In this document: positions 11,760-22,859 of the stretch, piece after piece
How positions within the stretch are numbered: position 1 is the stretch's first letter
Layout: the number at the start of each line of letters is the position of its first letter
Assembly: GCA_020205615.1 (NCBI GenBank)
Contig: CM035168.1
Coordinates: forward strand, 123,837,573-123,901,572
Direction of reading: 5' to 3'
Length of the DNA stretch: 64,000 bases
Origin: Panax quinquefolius
Lineage: Eukaryota; Streptophyta; Magnoliopsida; Apiales; Araliaceae
Made by a program: the position numbers and the translations under genes
The notes under the pieces: generated by a model
Seen by the model: only the letters and a program-made list of their open reading frames with translations
Told to the model about the DNA's origin: nothing
Database searches by the model: none

Positions 11760-12260
11760 AGAACTAATTGTTGCACCCGAGCTAGTTGCGGAGGTAGCAA
11801 ATTGAGAGTGAGGAAGAAAGAGGAAGAAGAGGAACACGAGGAGAATTGGTTAGAAGAAGTTTATGATCAAAACTTAGAATTACAAAATCGTGTTCGTGAG
11901 CTAGAAGAACGAGGTTGAAGAGCGGCAAGAAAAACGGTCGTGGAACAAAGGGATACAACAATTCAAAATTGGGTTACCCGATATGTGATGCTCGAACAAA
12001 ATCACGCTTTGGCGAGGGTGTAAGATATTAAAGTTGGAATCGAGAATTTAAAATCAAAGATCAAATTTGAAAGAAGAAACAATTGAACGAAGGAGAATAA
12101 GCGATCATGGGTAAAAGCCGCACAACGCGTTGATAGTGTAGAGAAAAGACGTCCAGATCCAATAAAGCCAAAATAAATGAAATGGACTTTGCTTTTTTGG
12201 ACAAGAATTGGGAGAACCTAACATCGAATTGAATTACCACCATGCATAGCGGTCAACCCG
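11760..12260 (+). pseudogene. Retroelement 5' ORF with acidic and coiled-coil region (copy A)
   Basis: An acidic Glu-rich stretch is followed by NWLEEVYDQNLELQNRVREL, which has leucine/valine heptad spacing typical of a coiled coil. The phrases TIQNWVTRYVMLEQNHALAR and IKVGIENLKSK come next in shifting frames. A one-base difference after RELEE breaks the frame compared with the second copy at 20880. It occupies the place of gag, but I saw no zinc knuckle or capsid-like core in it. The function is unknown; it may be a structural protein of a non-autonomous or rearranged element. Confidence 0.55.
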
Positions 12261-12399
12261 AATTCGATATGGATCGGAGAATAATGATTCAAATCATGGA
12301 TCAGAATGTGAAGAAGCACTTAAGGGTGGAATGTACCCTATAGTAAAGTCAAACTTCGGTAATTTAAGCGAGGCGTTTGTCGAGAAACCCGAACGGTTA

Positions 12400-13095
12400 T
12401 TACAGGTAAATTAATTATAAATTATTACGAAGTCTATACTTTATTCAATACAAGTTCTACCCACTCTTTTATTCTACCTAGTTGTGTTCAATGTTTAAAT
12501 TTGACTCGGAAAATTAGACTTTGATTTATCTATTGAAACTTCGTTGGGAGAAACCTTCATTACCTCCATTGCTTATTAATCTTGTTATTTCAAATAAACA
12601 CTTTCACGATCTTATCTCTTTGAAAATACTTGCCTTTGAGGTAATTTTGAAAACGATTGATTAACTACTCATTATTCTTTTTGTAAGGTTGTTAGCTTTC
12701 ATATTCCTAACCAACTGTTATACTTAATTCAAAGTAACCAAACCCTAAAGTTAATCAACTTTGTTATATCAAGCCATAAGTAAAGAGCCCCGATCCTTTC
12801 GTTGTTGACTTCCTTGTGTGGAATGCACCGAAGCGGACTTTTCAGTAGGCGACGTCGTGGATGAAGATGGCAAGTTGATAGGTATCATTGTGAGGTGTTA
12901 TCGGGTTAAGGGATAGAAGTCACGATTGGTATTAATGTGACGTCTTATCCAAGTCTTGGACGAGAGTAATGATTTTGAATGATATTTCTATCATTAATAA
13001 ATTTCTTGGCGTATTCTTGAAGACTTCTAGCCTACCCTAGAACGTGAAATCGAATTTTGTATTGACCCGAAGACAAAAAACCCATTTTTAAACCC
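12400..13095 (+). pseudogene. Gypsy protease / start of reverse transcriptase remnant
   Basis: Fragments such as KLDFDLSIETSLGETFITS (12520-12560) match the protease-linker region of the right-hand element at about 58990-59040. Near 13020-13090 pieces resembling the entry to RT (a proline-rich segment before the conserved 'PIS' region) can be read. Stops and indels interrupt it, and the rest of RT, RNase H and integrase is missing. Confidence 0.6.
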
Positions 13096-13099
13096 TCAA

Positions 13100-15290
13100 A
13101 TATTTCTTCAACTAAAAGGATCTGTTTACGAGGATTATGATGAAAGTCATAATAAAAGCATTGGACTAATGAAAATCATGGGTATATGAAGTATTAGTAA
13201 GTGTTATGATGAGTTATGTTGGTTATTATGTGAAAACATGAAAGTTTTTTAGTAATCACAAAGAGTTGAAAATCAGATTTTGGTGAAAAACGTAACAAGA
13301 AATTCAATTGACCATATCTCCTATTATATTTTGAATTTTTGAGTGTGGTTAAGTCCTAGAGTTAGATCTATGAGTTACCTAACTAATCCAAGTAGAATTA
13401 CTGGAAAAGGTGTTGTAGATTTTTGTGTGGACTAATTTTAGAAAAGGAGTGCAAAGCTGCAAAAAATCGAAAAAGGTGCTGCCATGATTTTAGAGGGGCT
13501 GTTTCGGCCACTTAAATTATGATAAAAATTCTGGCCTTTTGGGACATGAAAATATATGTTATAAAGTACCTCCTGTCCAAAAATGAGCTCATTCTGACTT
13601 AAAATGAGCAAGTTATGACCATTTCAATATTTAGGTTTTTCCGACGAAAAATGATATAACCGGAGTTCTACAACTCCGATGACCATGAAATTTAAACTGG
13701 AGGCTCACATTAACATGTGTAAGGTCCTGCCAAGATTTCGGAATTTCTGGAGTTAACCTTGAGGTAGCTAATTTCTTAAGGAATTAATTAGAAATTGATT
13801 TTGAAAAATAGTAAATGAATTTTAAAAATTCGAGAAAATGTATGTTCATTATGGGACTATATTATGCTAAATCCATGAAAAGAAATATATTTGGGACTGA
13901 TTTGGTATTTTTCATGAAAATAGTTTAGTTACGAACATATGAGTTAAATATGTTATGTGAAGTAACAAAGTTGAAAATAGGATTTTATGGCTAGAGAATC
14001 CTATATAGAGTATATGCATTTTTTTTTTTTTTATGAGGAATTTGATAATTGGTGATGATATCTTATGAGTATGGCATTTTTGAATGGTTAAATGCATTAT
14101 ATGGTAAAGCGTAAACAATTGAAATAAATTGTTTATAAATTTAAGAAGTGATTAAAAATTGTTATAATATTAATGATATTAGATTATAAGATTATTAAGT
14201 GATTGATAACATGGGGATATTCTTGAATCTGGATAAATTATATTATAAATGTTTAATATTTATCCTTTATCTCATTTTGATTGATTCTTTATATCATCGA
14301 CATGATTCTCATGCTTATATTATGTTGAAAGTCATCTGTGGCTCACGTGCATAGATGGACTTGGTATGATTATGACGTGGATTGTTCGGGTATAATCATA
14401 ACCGTAATTGAAAAAACGATTATCTTTGGTAGTAGTGCATGGATAATTTGTGGTCGTGATACTAATGAATACACGATTATCTTTGGTAGTAGTGCATGGA
14501 TAATTTGTGGTCGTGATACTAATGAATACACGATTATCTTTGGTCGTAGTGCATGGATAATTTGTGGTCGTGATACTAATGAATACACGATTATCTTTCG
14601 TAGTAGTGCATGAATAATTTGTGGACGTGATACTAATGAATACACGATTATCTTTCGTAGTAGTGCATAGATAATTTGTGGTCGTGATCTTAATGAATAC
14701 TCGATTATCTTTGGTAGTAGTGCATGGATAATTTATGGACGTGATCTTAATGAATACACGATTATCTTTGGTAGTAGTGCATGGATAATTTGTGGTCGTG
14801 ATACTTAATGAATACACGATTATCTTTGGTAGTAGTGCATGGATAATTCGTGGTCGTGATACTAATGAATATCCTTGGCCCGTAGTGCGAGGATGATTCG
14901 ATGATATGGATTAATTATTGAAATTTGAGTCTCAAAGAATGAAATATTAATTCATGGATGTGGTAAAAGTCATCTTTGGTCAGTAGTGCATTGATAGACT
15001 TGGTATGATTATGACCAAGGATTATTCGGTATAATCATGATCAGTAATTAAAACACGAATATCCCGCCGAAAGTGTATGGATAATTCGTGGTCGTGATAC
15101 TATTGTCGAGTTTCAAAGATTATTGGTTTTATAGGTTGTATATCTTTGGCTCAGTGCAAAGATGAATTGTTAATGAATATCTTTCTTCACGGATTGCAAA
15201 GATGAATTTAATGTTTTCAACGATAAAGGTATTCAAGGTATCCTCACCTCTTATCATACAGTGTATCGCACCCTAATTTCGGGGCTAAAT
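13100..15290 (+). other. Foreign block in the internal region, partly LTR-like
   Basis: The block occupies the place where RT, RNase H and integrase would be expected. From about 14280 the sequence resembles LTR A from 10560 (atgctt/tttatattatgttgaaagtc, then agatggacttggtatgatta), and again near 14880 (gtagtgcgaggatgatt compared with 10897). I therefore read it as a diverged LTR fragment. Nothing coding was recognised in 13100-14280. Confidence 0.5.
14410..14872. repeat. 57-bp minisatellite, about 8 units
   Basis: The landmark acgattatcttt falls at 14416, 14473, 14530, 14587, 14644, 14701 (variant), 14758 and 14816, a spacing of 57 bp (58 once). Units are contiguous with no spacers. Because 57 is a multiple of three, several frames on both strands stay open and give repetitive 19-residue ORFs, which I do not regard as genes. 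Confidence 0.92.
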
Positions 15291-15306
15291 TTCATAAGGA
15301 GGAGAT
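15291..15306 (+). other. Polypurine tract before LTR B
   Basis: The sequence cataaggaggagat lies directly before TGTGAGACC, as expected for the plus-strand primer. The preceding aaatttcataagga is shared with the right-hand element (62238-62253). Confidence 0.7.
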
Positions 15307-16012
15307 TGTGAGACCCAGATTTATCAATAAAGATTTAAATTTTGTCGAAATAATTTTTTTATGTTATGGTGTGAATTTGAGATAATATTATAGTTGTGGG
15401 TAGTATTTATAAATTTTGCAAAGTATGCAAGTGGTTATATTATATTCGATTGGTGGGAATATTCGTTCAACAGGAATATTCGCATAACTACTCAATCATT
15501 GGTAGACCCTAATGTAATTATTGTCGGATTGAGAAAAGCGACAAAAATATTTTATTGAAATAACTGGCGGAAGTTTTCTGGTTGATCTTTGTTGAACTAC
15601 TCGGTAGTAAAAAGTACGAGAATACGTGTGGTTGCATAGTAAGACACGGTATTGATTATTGATGCTTATGTGAGAAGTCACCGGTTTGATTCCATTATTA
15701 GCCGATTAATAATATGAATTATTATAAGCGATAATGACGTTTTGTTTTATTCGTATTATTAACGTAATAAAAGCGTAAACATCTTTTATATAAAATGAAT
15801 ACTTTATTAAAGTTATTCTATAAATAGAATATATTATATTTTATTACGCGTAGTGTTGCATAGTGTTTTGCGTAGTGTTGCAGATAGTGTTTGCGTAGTA
15901 AAATGTTTTTATATAAATAGAATATATGATATTTTATTTAAAAGATTTTTCTTTAAATATGGATCGTCGATTAAAGTAAATCAATCTGAACCGTTCATGG
16001 ATTAATTACTAT

Positions 16013-18714
16013 TGTAAGACCCCAACTTATTATTAATGAAATTTAATTTTCTCTATTTATTATTTTAAAATAGTAAGGGTTGATTTGATTAATGTAGATA
16101 GTTAGGGGTAAAATACGCAAATACTTCAAACATAAGCAAGTGGTTATAAAATATTCATCATTGTCGGGGAATATTCGTTTGGTCGTGGAATATTAAATCT
16201 TTTGGGAATATTCGTATAGCTTGGTAAGTATGACCATGTGTGGGCCCCATGCTGGAAAGCGATTGGATGAAGAAAGCGACAAATATAAGTGGTTTAAAAA
16301 TAGCAGCGTGGTTATTCAATTATCTATGTTAAAATAACGGTGGTTAAAACACAAAGAAGATACCAGTATTGCACCAATTATTGATTCTTACGTAAGAAGG
16401 CACTACTCAATAATGGTTACGATAATTCTTATTCAAATATTTTATTGAGTTAATAATTTTTGCGTTGATATTTTATATTCTTTGTTGTTTCAATAATTGT
16501 CATTACACAAGATTTTTCATTATCGAGCAATAATAATTCATATTATCCGAATAATATTATTAGATAACATTATTGGCAATGTCTAGAAAGTTACATCTAA
16601 GGAGAGGTTTGGTCACCTAATTGCGGCCAAGAAGAAGAAATTCTTATTGGAAAGCCCCTCTTTCCAGGAACTACGGTTGTCAATATTGTGATTTCGTAAT
16701 ATTATTTGTGAATAATTAATTATTGATTCATATGATGAGGAAAATATTGATTTTATGTGGATATAGATGGAGAAAAATTTTAATGTGACAATTGTTGAAA
16801 ATTGAAATTTTATCTTTTTCTGATAAAATAATTCATTTAAATATATTATTATATTTTAATAATATAATAATGGTGATATTTTTACAACGAATGTGGGATA
16901 TATGAGTATACGAGGAGGAAGAGTATTTTTGTTGCAATAAATGTTTAAAATATGTTAAACATGTCGGTGGACCCCATTTATTGATTGAAATTTGATTATA
17001 GCTTGTAAAATCGCCCGTTTATGGATTTTGGTCAATTTCTATTTAGAATTTGGAAAAACTTTCTTCTACAAAGTTGTAGAGAATTGAATTTCCTATAAAA
17101 ACTCGCGAGATTCGAATTTTCTGATGAAAGGGCTATTTATTATGAATTATTGAAGTTCCAAAGCTCAAAATAATTGATTTTGGAAGTTTAAAATATTTAA
17201 AATTAGAAAAACGTTTTTTCATTATGGTGTGTTACACATGTGGGTTGAATGAGCTGAATTCAGTTCTTGAAGGTTAGGCGTAGGAAATTTTATTATAAAT
17301 AATAATATTATATTAAATTTTTTCTGCTTTTGGGGTTCTAAAGTTTCCTATAAATAGGGTGCTTGGGTTAGAATTGAAAATCACACCGTAAATCGAAGTT
17401 TTTCTCTCTATATTATCGAAGCGTATTCTTGTGAGTATTTTGAGTATACTTTGAGTATTATTACACGGTGCAAGTTCCTTCAAAGACTATATACGTAGAT
17501 TCCAAATTAAAATCTTAATCTTTCGAGGTAAGGGATGTTATTTTTTCTCAAATGATATTATTTCTTCAATATCATTATCTTTGAAATATTGGTTGAAACT
17601 TTTTATCAAATTTGGAACTTTTCCATGTATCTGGGGTTACTATTTATGAGTTACTTATTCACGAGTTCTTATTCATGAGTTCTTATTCACGATTCTTATT
17701 CACGAGTACTATTAAATGAAGCGTGAAGATATTTTTTGGGAAATTTCTATCTTTTGGTGTCTGAGTTACTATTCACGATACTCAAGACTATTCATAGAAA
17801 AATAAAATTTCTTCTTTTTGTCCAAAAATATCTATTCGGATACTAGCTTTGATTGTATCCATGTTTTGATCATTCTTGAATTTTACACCACTATGATTAT
17901 TTTTGAGGTATTTTGAACATGGATAAAACAAAGTACGAATCCTTAATCCTTAATCCTTGTCATTTTGTTTTCTTTGGATTCGTTTCTTTAAAATTATTTT
18001 TCATCATCCTCGGTCTTAAATGATGATATTATTGAATATCTTTGGCACAGTAGTCAAAAAGATGAATGATTTTAAGAAGAATATCTTTGGTAGTAAAGCA
18101 AAGATGAGCAGTGTTTAGATGAACATGATTAATCGATGAATATCTTTGGCCTATAGTGCAAAAGATGAATATTTGATTCGGATGTATATTGATTGATGTT
18201 CTGGGGATAAAAGATAGGCGATAAACTTTTAAATTCATACATAGAAGATAGTAGTTTGCATTCTCAACTTAACTCTTCTAATGAATTATTATTTCACTGC
18301 GAATATTGATTTAAAATTTGTTGTCTATTGTATTCTATTAGATTTTTCCTCGTTGAAGACTAACGATAATTTGTTGTATATTATCTTAGTCATAATATTC
18401 TTTTTTTGGGCTAGTTGAGCTCACCCTTTTCCTTTTGTTCCATTTTTCTTCTCGGGAGGCGAGAATATAAGCGATACAGTCTGGGGGTATGGAATGAAGG
18501 TTTTAGAAATAATTGTTTAGTAGTCCTCACCATTTTGTAAAATAATGTATCAATAAATGTGATGAGGATTTATTTGAGTATAGATATTATCTAGAAGATA
18601 ATATTTGTATTCAAACTCACGATTTCTTGTTGTAATAATAAAGTTGTAGTTGTTTACGTACCATGTATTGACATTTCGAGAATAGGTGATGTATACCTAT
18701 TTTGGGGCGTCACA
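16013..18714 (+). mobile_element. Solo LTR (2,702 bp) nested in LTR B
   Basis: Starts TGTAAGACCC and ends GGCGTCACA, and is bounded by a perfect 5-bp duplication ACTAT (16008-16012 and 18715-18719). The host LTR reads attaattactatgcattc without interruption in copy A at about 9597-9613, confirming the insertion point. Its sequence follows the LTR of the right-hand element (54805), with the same atgtctagaaagtt, gagaggtttggtca and Ttattcacgagt repeat blocks. No internal region remains, as expected after LTR-LTR recombination. Confidence 0.93.
17640..17715 (+). repeat. Short tandem repeats of a Ttattcacgagt type
   Basis: Units like gagttcttattcacgagtt and variants (catgag/cacgag) of about 15-17 bp. 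The same cluster occurs in the right-hand element at about 56285-56370 and 63750-63830, with further dispersed units (ttcacgata) to about 56470 and 63920. It lies in the transcribed leader part of the LTR. Confidence 0.75.
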
Positions 18715-20559
18715 ACTATGCATTCTATTTTCCTATAAATAGAAGCTCATTCCTTCATTATTTTCTTACGAATTCACTTTGAAACTAGAGAGAGAAATTA
18801 TAGAGAGAAAGTATAGAGAGAAAATCTATAGAGAGAAAGAAGAAGAGTATTACGGTACTTCATTACTTTGATATCCAAAGGTGTCTTTTACGGTAAGGGT
18901 GTTATTCTTTCTTATTCATGAAGAGAACTATTGTTATTCCATCGCTTATTATTACATTGGAATAACTTTTGTATCGTGGTCTACCCTATACTTGGTGACA
19001 TTCTTCTATCATTCATTGGAACATCTTATGTCGTGTGTTTTACAGGACTGGTTAAAATCTTATTATTATACGTTGGAACATCACATGCATGTGTTTTACA
19101 GGACTGGTTAAAATCTTTATTATTATTACATTGGAACATCCCATACTGTGTTTTCTTGGGACTGGTGCCATTCTTTATTATTACATTGGAATATCACATG
19201 CATGTGTTTTACAACAGGACTGGTTCCATTTTATTATTACGTATTTATTATTCATTGGAATAACACATCATGCTAAGTACCACATGCATGGTGATTTACA
19301 TTGTTATTCCATTCTTTATTATTCTGTTGGAACATCTGCATCGGTGTGAATTTCACCGACTGGTTCCGATTATTATTATTACATTGGAATAACTCGCTGT
19401 GCGATCTATCGCATGCGTGGTGATTTCTTTTGTTATTCCATTCTTTATTATACCCGGTTAGTTAAAACTTTGACTTCTATACTCCATGAAATTAGTAGAA
19501 TATCCTTGATATTTGCGTTTCATCCGATATCTTTTCATGGAAATATTCTTACGGTCATTCTTGAATTTTACTCTACAAAACATTATCATGTTGACAATTT
19601 GGGCGTTAATAATTCCCGGATAAAATAATTCTTGAACTTGTTTTATTGAATTCTTATATCATTGTCATCATCCTCATGTTTATATTATGTTGAAAGTCAT
19701 CCGTATTCTGTAGTGCATAGATGGACTTGGTATGATTATGACCGAGAGACTATTGATTGTAATCATGACCGTAATGTTACAATTAATGTGATGAAAGTCA
19801 TCTTTGGCTTACGTGCATAGATGGACTTAGTATGACTATGACTAGGGATCATTCGGTATAATCATGGCTTGATATAAATGATGTGACAAAAGTCCTCGGT
19901 GGCTGTAATGCGGTGATGGATAGTTTTGGTATGATTATGACCGGGGTGATTCGGTATAGTCATGACCATTGATAATTTGATGAAAATCCTGGACCGTGGT
20001 GCATGGATGATTAGATATTGTGGTTTATTCATTAAACCGAGTCTTTGTGATAAAATTGATGAAAACCTTTTAAAACCTAAAAGATAGTAGATTTTATTTT
20101 CTACTTGACTCTTTTAATGGATCGACGTATTCATCTACCGCATTAAACCGGTTGTCTATTGTATTTTATCGGTTTAACATTGTTGAAGACTATTGATAAT
20201 TTATTCGCATTATCTTAGTCATAATATTTCTTCTTTGGGCTAGTTGAGCTCACCCTTTCTTTTTCACCGTTCTCTTCAGGAAATGAGAATATAAATGGGG
20301 ACAGTCGGGAAAAAGAGTGATGGTCCAGAAGATAGCATTAGTAGTCCTCACTATTACATTAAATAGTGTAACAATAAATGTAATGAGGACTCCTTGAGTA
20401 TGGATATTGTCTAAATGACAATATTCCTATTAGAACTCTCGATTTTATGTATTGTCGTATATTACACCTACGGATGTATAATTAAGTTTGTATTTGAATT
20501 TATGTACCATGTAAGTGGCGACCCAAGATGGGTGACGATACCTAATTTTGGGGGCGTCG

Positions 20560-21049
20560 CGGTTGGTATATCGAGCTTAGGGATATGATCCTGGCCAAGA
20601 GATGCGAGATAAGAACTAGGAGGAGAGAGGCGGAGAATTCCTTCATTAGTATGATCTACCTAAGTTTATTTGTTATTTAATTGGTCGGTACGAGTATAGG
20701 GATAATATTTGATATATTAATTAACCCTTGTGTTGTGGCGGTGTTTGAAATGGCGGTGAAAATATTCACAATGGAGTGAATGTGACCAGATTGTGACACC
20801 TTTAATCACTAATCGGTTAATGCGAGTGTCGAGACGAGAGAACAAATTAGAGATATCCACGTAGTGAATAAAGAACTAATTGTTTTTTGAGCTAGTTGCA
20901 GGAGGTAGCGGTGAGAGTGAGGAAGAAGAGGAAGAAGAGGAACCCGAGGAGAATTGGTTAGAAGAAGTTTATGATCAAAACTTAGAATTACAAAATCGTG
21001 TTCGTGAGCTAGAAGAACAGTTGAAGAAGCAAGCAACGGTCGTGGAACA
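20560..21049 (+). pseudogene. Truncated second internal region with coiled-coil ORF
   Basis: Repeats the leader of copy A (ggttggtat..cgagcttagggatatgatc) and then the acidic/coiled-coil ORF, here in one open frame from about 20880 (EELEE-like acidic run, then LELQNRVRELEEQLKKQ). It stops abruptly after GTGGAACAAAG at 21049, where copy A continues with gatacaacaattc. Unrelated sequence follows, so this is a truncation point. Confidence 0.7.
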
Positions 21050-22584
21050 AAGGTGTTTGTATTTCGGATTTGGTCTGAAATGGAGCATTCGCTTTTTTTT
21101 TCGTTGATTTTGAATGTTTTTTTTAGTATGTGGCGAGCGTGAATAGTGGAGTAGTTTTCTCCTTAAATTAAGGTGTTTGTATTTTGATTGATTTGGTTTA
21201 TATAGCGTGGATTGCACTACTATTGATATTAATTTATATTATTGCACTATTAATATAATTAATTAATTGGTGCACTATTATTGTAATATCTTTCTAATAC
21301 TTGTATACTTATGTAAAGGACCCAATAATTAGTCCGTGTTGGTTAGTTGGACTTGTTGATAAACTGAACTGAACTCGGCCTAAATCAAAATACCAAAGTC
21401 CAGCCCACTTCTCAAAAAGGGATTGCCCAATTGTCGTTGTGGAATTGCACCAGAGAGAACGAAAACTAATTCTATAACATTATAATTCTATAATCACAAT
21501 CATTATACTTCCTTCCACTCCAAAACTAATTCTATAACATTCTTTTTTTCAAAATATGAAATAGCAAAAAAAAAAAAAAAACCTATATATATTATAAGTA
21601 TTTATTTTTAAATAGGAAATGCATATGGGAGCCAATGTGCAGAAGACAAGGGTAAGGGGTTCTTTAAGAAAACTGAATAAAAAGTTTTGAATGTATAAGA
21701 AAATTTGAATGAGCTAAATAAAGTAAAAAAATCTGAAGATGAAATTAAATGATGTGTTTGATAATTATCTGTATAAAATTATCTTATTTTAACCTTTTGG
21801 ACTATTATGAACAAATTTATTATATAATTATAAATAAATAATATTATCTAAGAAAAATTAAGTATAAACTTTTGAACAATCTTTGAAGAAGTATACTATT
21901 AAAAATATGATTTGAGGAACAACAACATTTATTAAATTGGTTATCTAATTTTAATACATAAAATCAAAAACAATTTGTACATAATAAATTTTGTTTACAA
22001 CATTAAACAATATGGATATTGAATGCAAATTTTAATTGTTTATGAAAGAATGTAAATAAAAATATCATTTAACATTATTTGTTGCTCATTTAGTTACAAA
22101 TTTTTGAATGAATTGTTAAAACACATTCAGAGTTTAAAAATTATTAAACAAAATATATAAATGACTTATTCATTTAGATTCCGAGCCATTAAAAAAAAAA
22201 ACAGCCTACTACTTACTATATGGAGTACTATTAATTTGTCTTTCTTCAACTGATGGACGATCCTCTGGCTTCTTCCTCCTCCTCTTCCTCTTTCTCGTTC
22301 ATCAAAGAATACTGGTAATATCTAAAGGCCACTAAAAGAATATGATCCCTGATCTTTTCTCATTCATCTCTTGGTAATATATACAAAGTATAGACAAATA
22401 TTATGCCTACAAGTTAAGCTAAGAATAAAAAAAACAGTATGATTTTACAACAGAATAATATCCTAACTTAAATATAAAATATTTACAATAATAATGAGAA
22501 TAATCACATATATTCTATCAGCCACAAGTTATTTACAAGACTGATTTTCAACTTCAAATTTATTTGTTCATTAAAATAAAATCT
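21050..22584. other. Non-coding AT-rich sequence after the retroelement junction
   Basis: No domain was recognised. gtgtttgtattt occurs at 21051 and again at 21173, which may mark remnants of the sequence disrupted by the retroelement or a small repeat. The rest is AT-rich with short ORFs only. Confidence 0.45.
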
Positions 22585-22758
22585 TTAATTTTTATTTTTA
22601 TAACTATTACCCGCCCATATCCTAGCAACGATGGAGGAAAGGTTCCATAGAAGCGTAAAAGTGAAAAATGCTATGCCTTTCTTGTGATAAGAGCATGACT
22701 CCCAAGCGTCTCTAAATTCTCCAATCCAGATTAATGTACCTTCATATCCATATCCCAT
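22585..22758 (-). CDS. Small ORF with one membrane-like segment, unrecognised
   Basis: A 57-residue reading frame opens with MGYGYEGTLIWIGEF, continues with RDAWESCSYHKKG and has one hydrophobic segment (IAFFTFTLLWNLSSIVA, about residues 29-45). The composition looks like real protein rather than chance: many aromatic residues, one predicted membrane helix and no low complexity. A possible donor (g|gtaata) lies at codon 49/50, and a cag acceptor with further open sequence follows near 22320, so it may be the first exon of a longer gene. I do not recognise the family. It could also be a fragment of a pseudogene. Confidence 0.4.
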   Translation of the reverse strand: MGYGYEGTLIWIGEFRDAWESCSYHKKGIAFFTFTLLWNLSSIVARIWAGNSYKNKN

Positions 22759-22801
22759 TCCTAATCATCATATTTACATTATTTTATTTTGAAGCAATTA
22801 A

Positions 22802-22802
<1 letters not shown>

Positions 22803-22844
<42 letters not shown>
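22803..22844. repeat. (TA)n microsatellite
   Basis: About 20 uninterrupted TA units. Confidence 0.95.
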
Positions 22845-22846
<2 letters not shown>

Positions 22847-22859
22847 TAGTATATTGTAG

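Larger units (their letters stand above)
15307..20559 (+). repeat. LTR copy B, split by a nested solo LTR
   Basis: Collinear with LTR A: TGTGAGACCC start, the 57-59-bp-type leader repeats, the ctagttgagctcaccc block and stem-loops 20343-20427. The solo LTR 16013-18714 and one copy of its duplication interrupt it. Without these it is about 2.55 kb, the size of LTR A. The right boundary is set by the following primer-binding-site-like tggtatatcgagc at 20564. Confidence 0.85.
8902..21049 (+). mobile_element. Ty3/gypsy-like retroelement, LTR-internal-LTR-truncated internal
   Basis: Two long repeats starting TGTGAGACC (8902 and 15307) read collinearly for about 2.55 kb each, after removing the solo LTR nested in the second. 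Both are followed by the same primer-binding-site region and leader. A purine-rich tract precedes the second copy. The first internal region (11458-15306) holds the coiled-coil ORF and protease/RT fragments. The second stops at 21049 inside the coiled-coil ORF. This is more than one simple element: either a tandem element generated by LTR recombination, or two same-family insertions of which one is truncated. All coding parts are broken. Confidence 0.8.

Noticed and set aside
14332..14817. 161-residue repetitive ORF on - and overlapping ORFs
   Set aside because: Produced by the 57-bp tandem repeat (a multiple of three); several frames on both strands are equally open.
14410..14872. CRISPR-like regular repeats
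   Set aside because: Units are contiguous without spacers, and the context is a plant retroelement.
22253..22320. ATG with a serine run (MDDPLASSSSS) and a possible donor on +
   Set aside because: Only about 20 codons, low complexity, and no following exon found; it may instead be part of a - strand exon.
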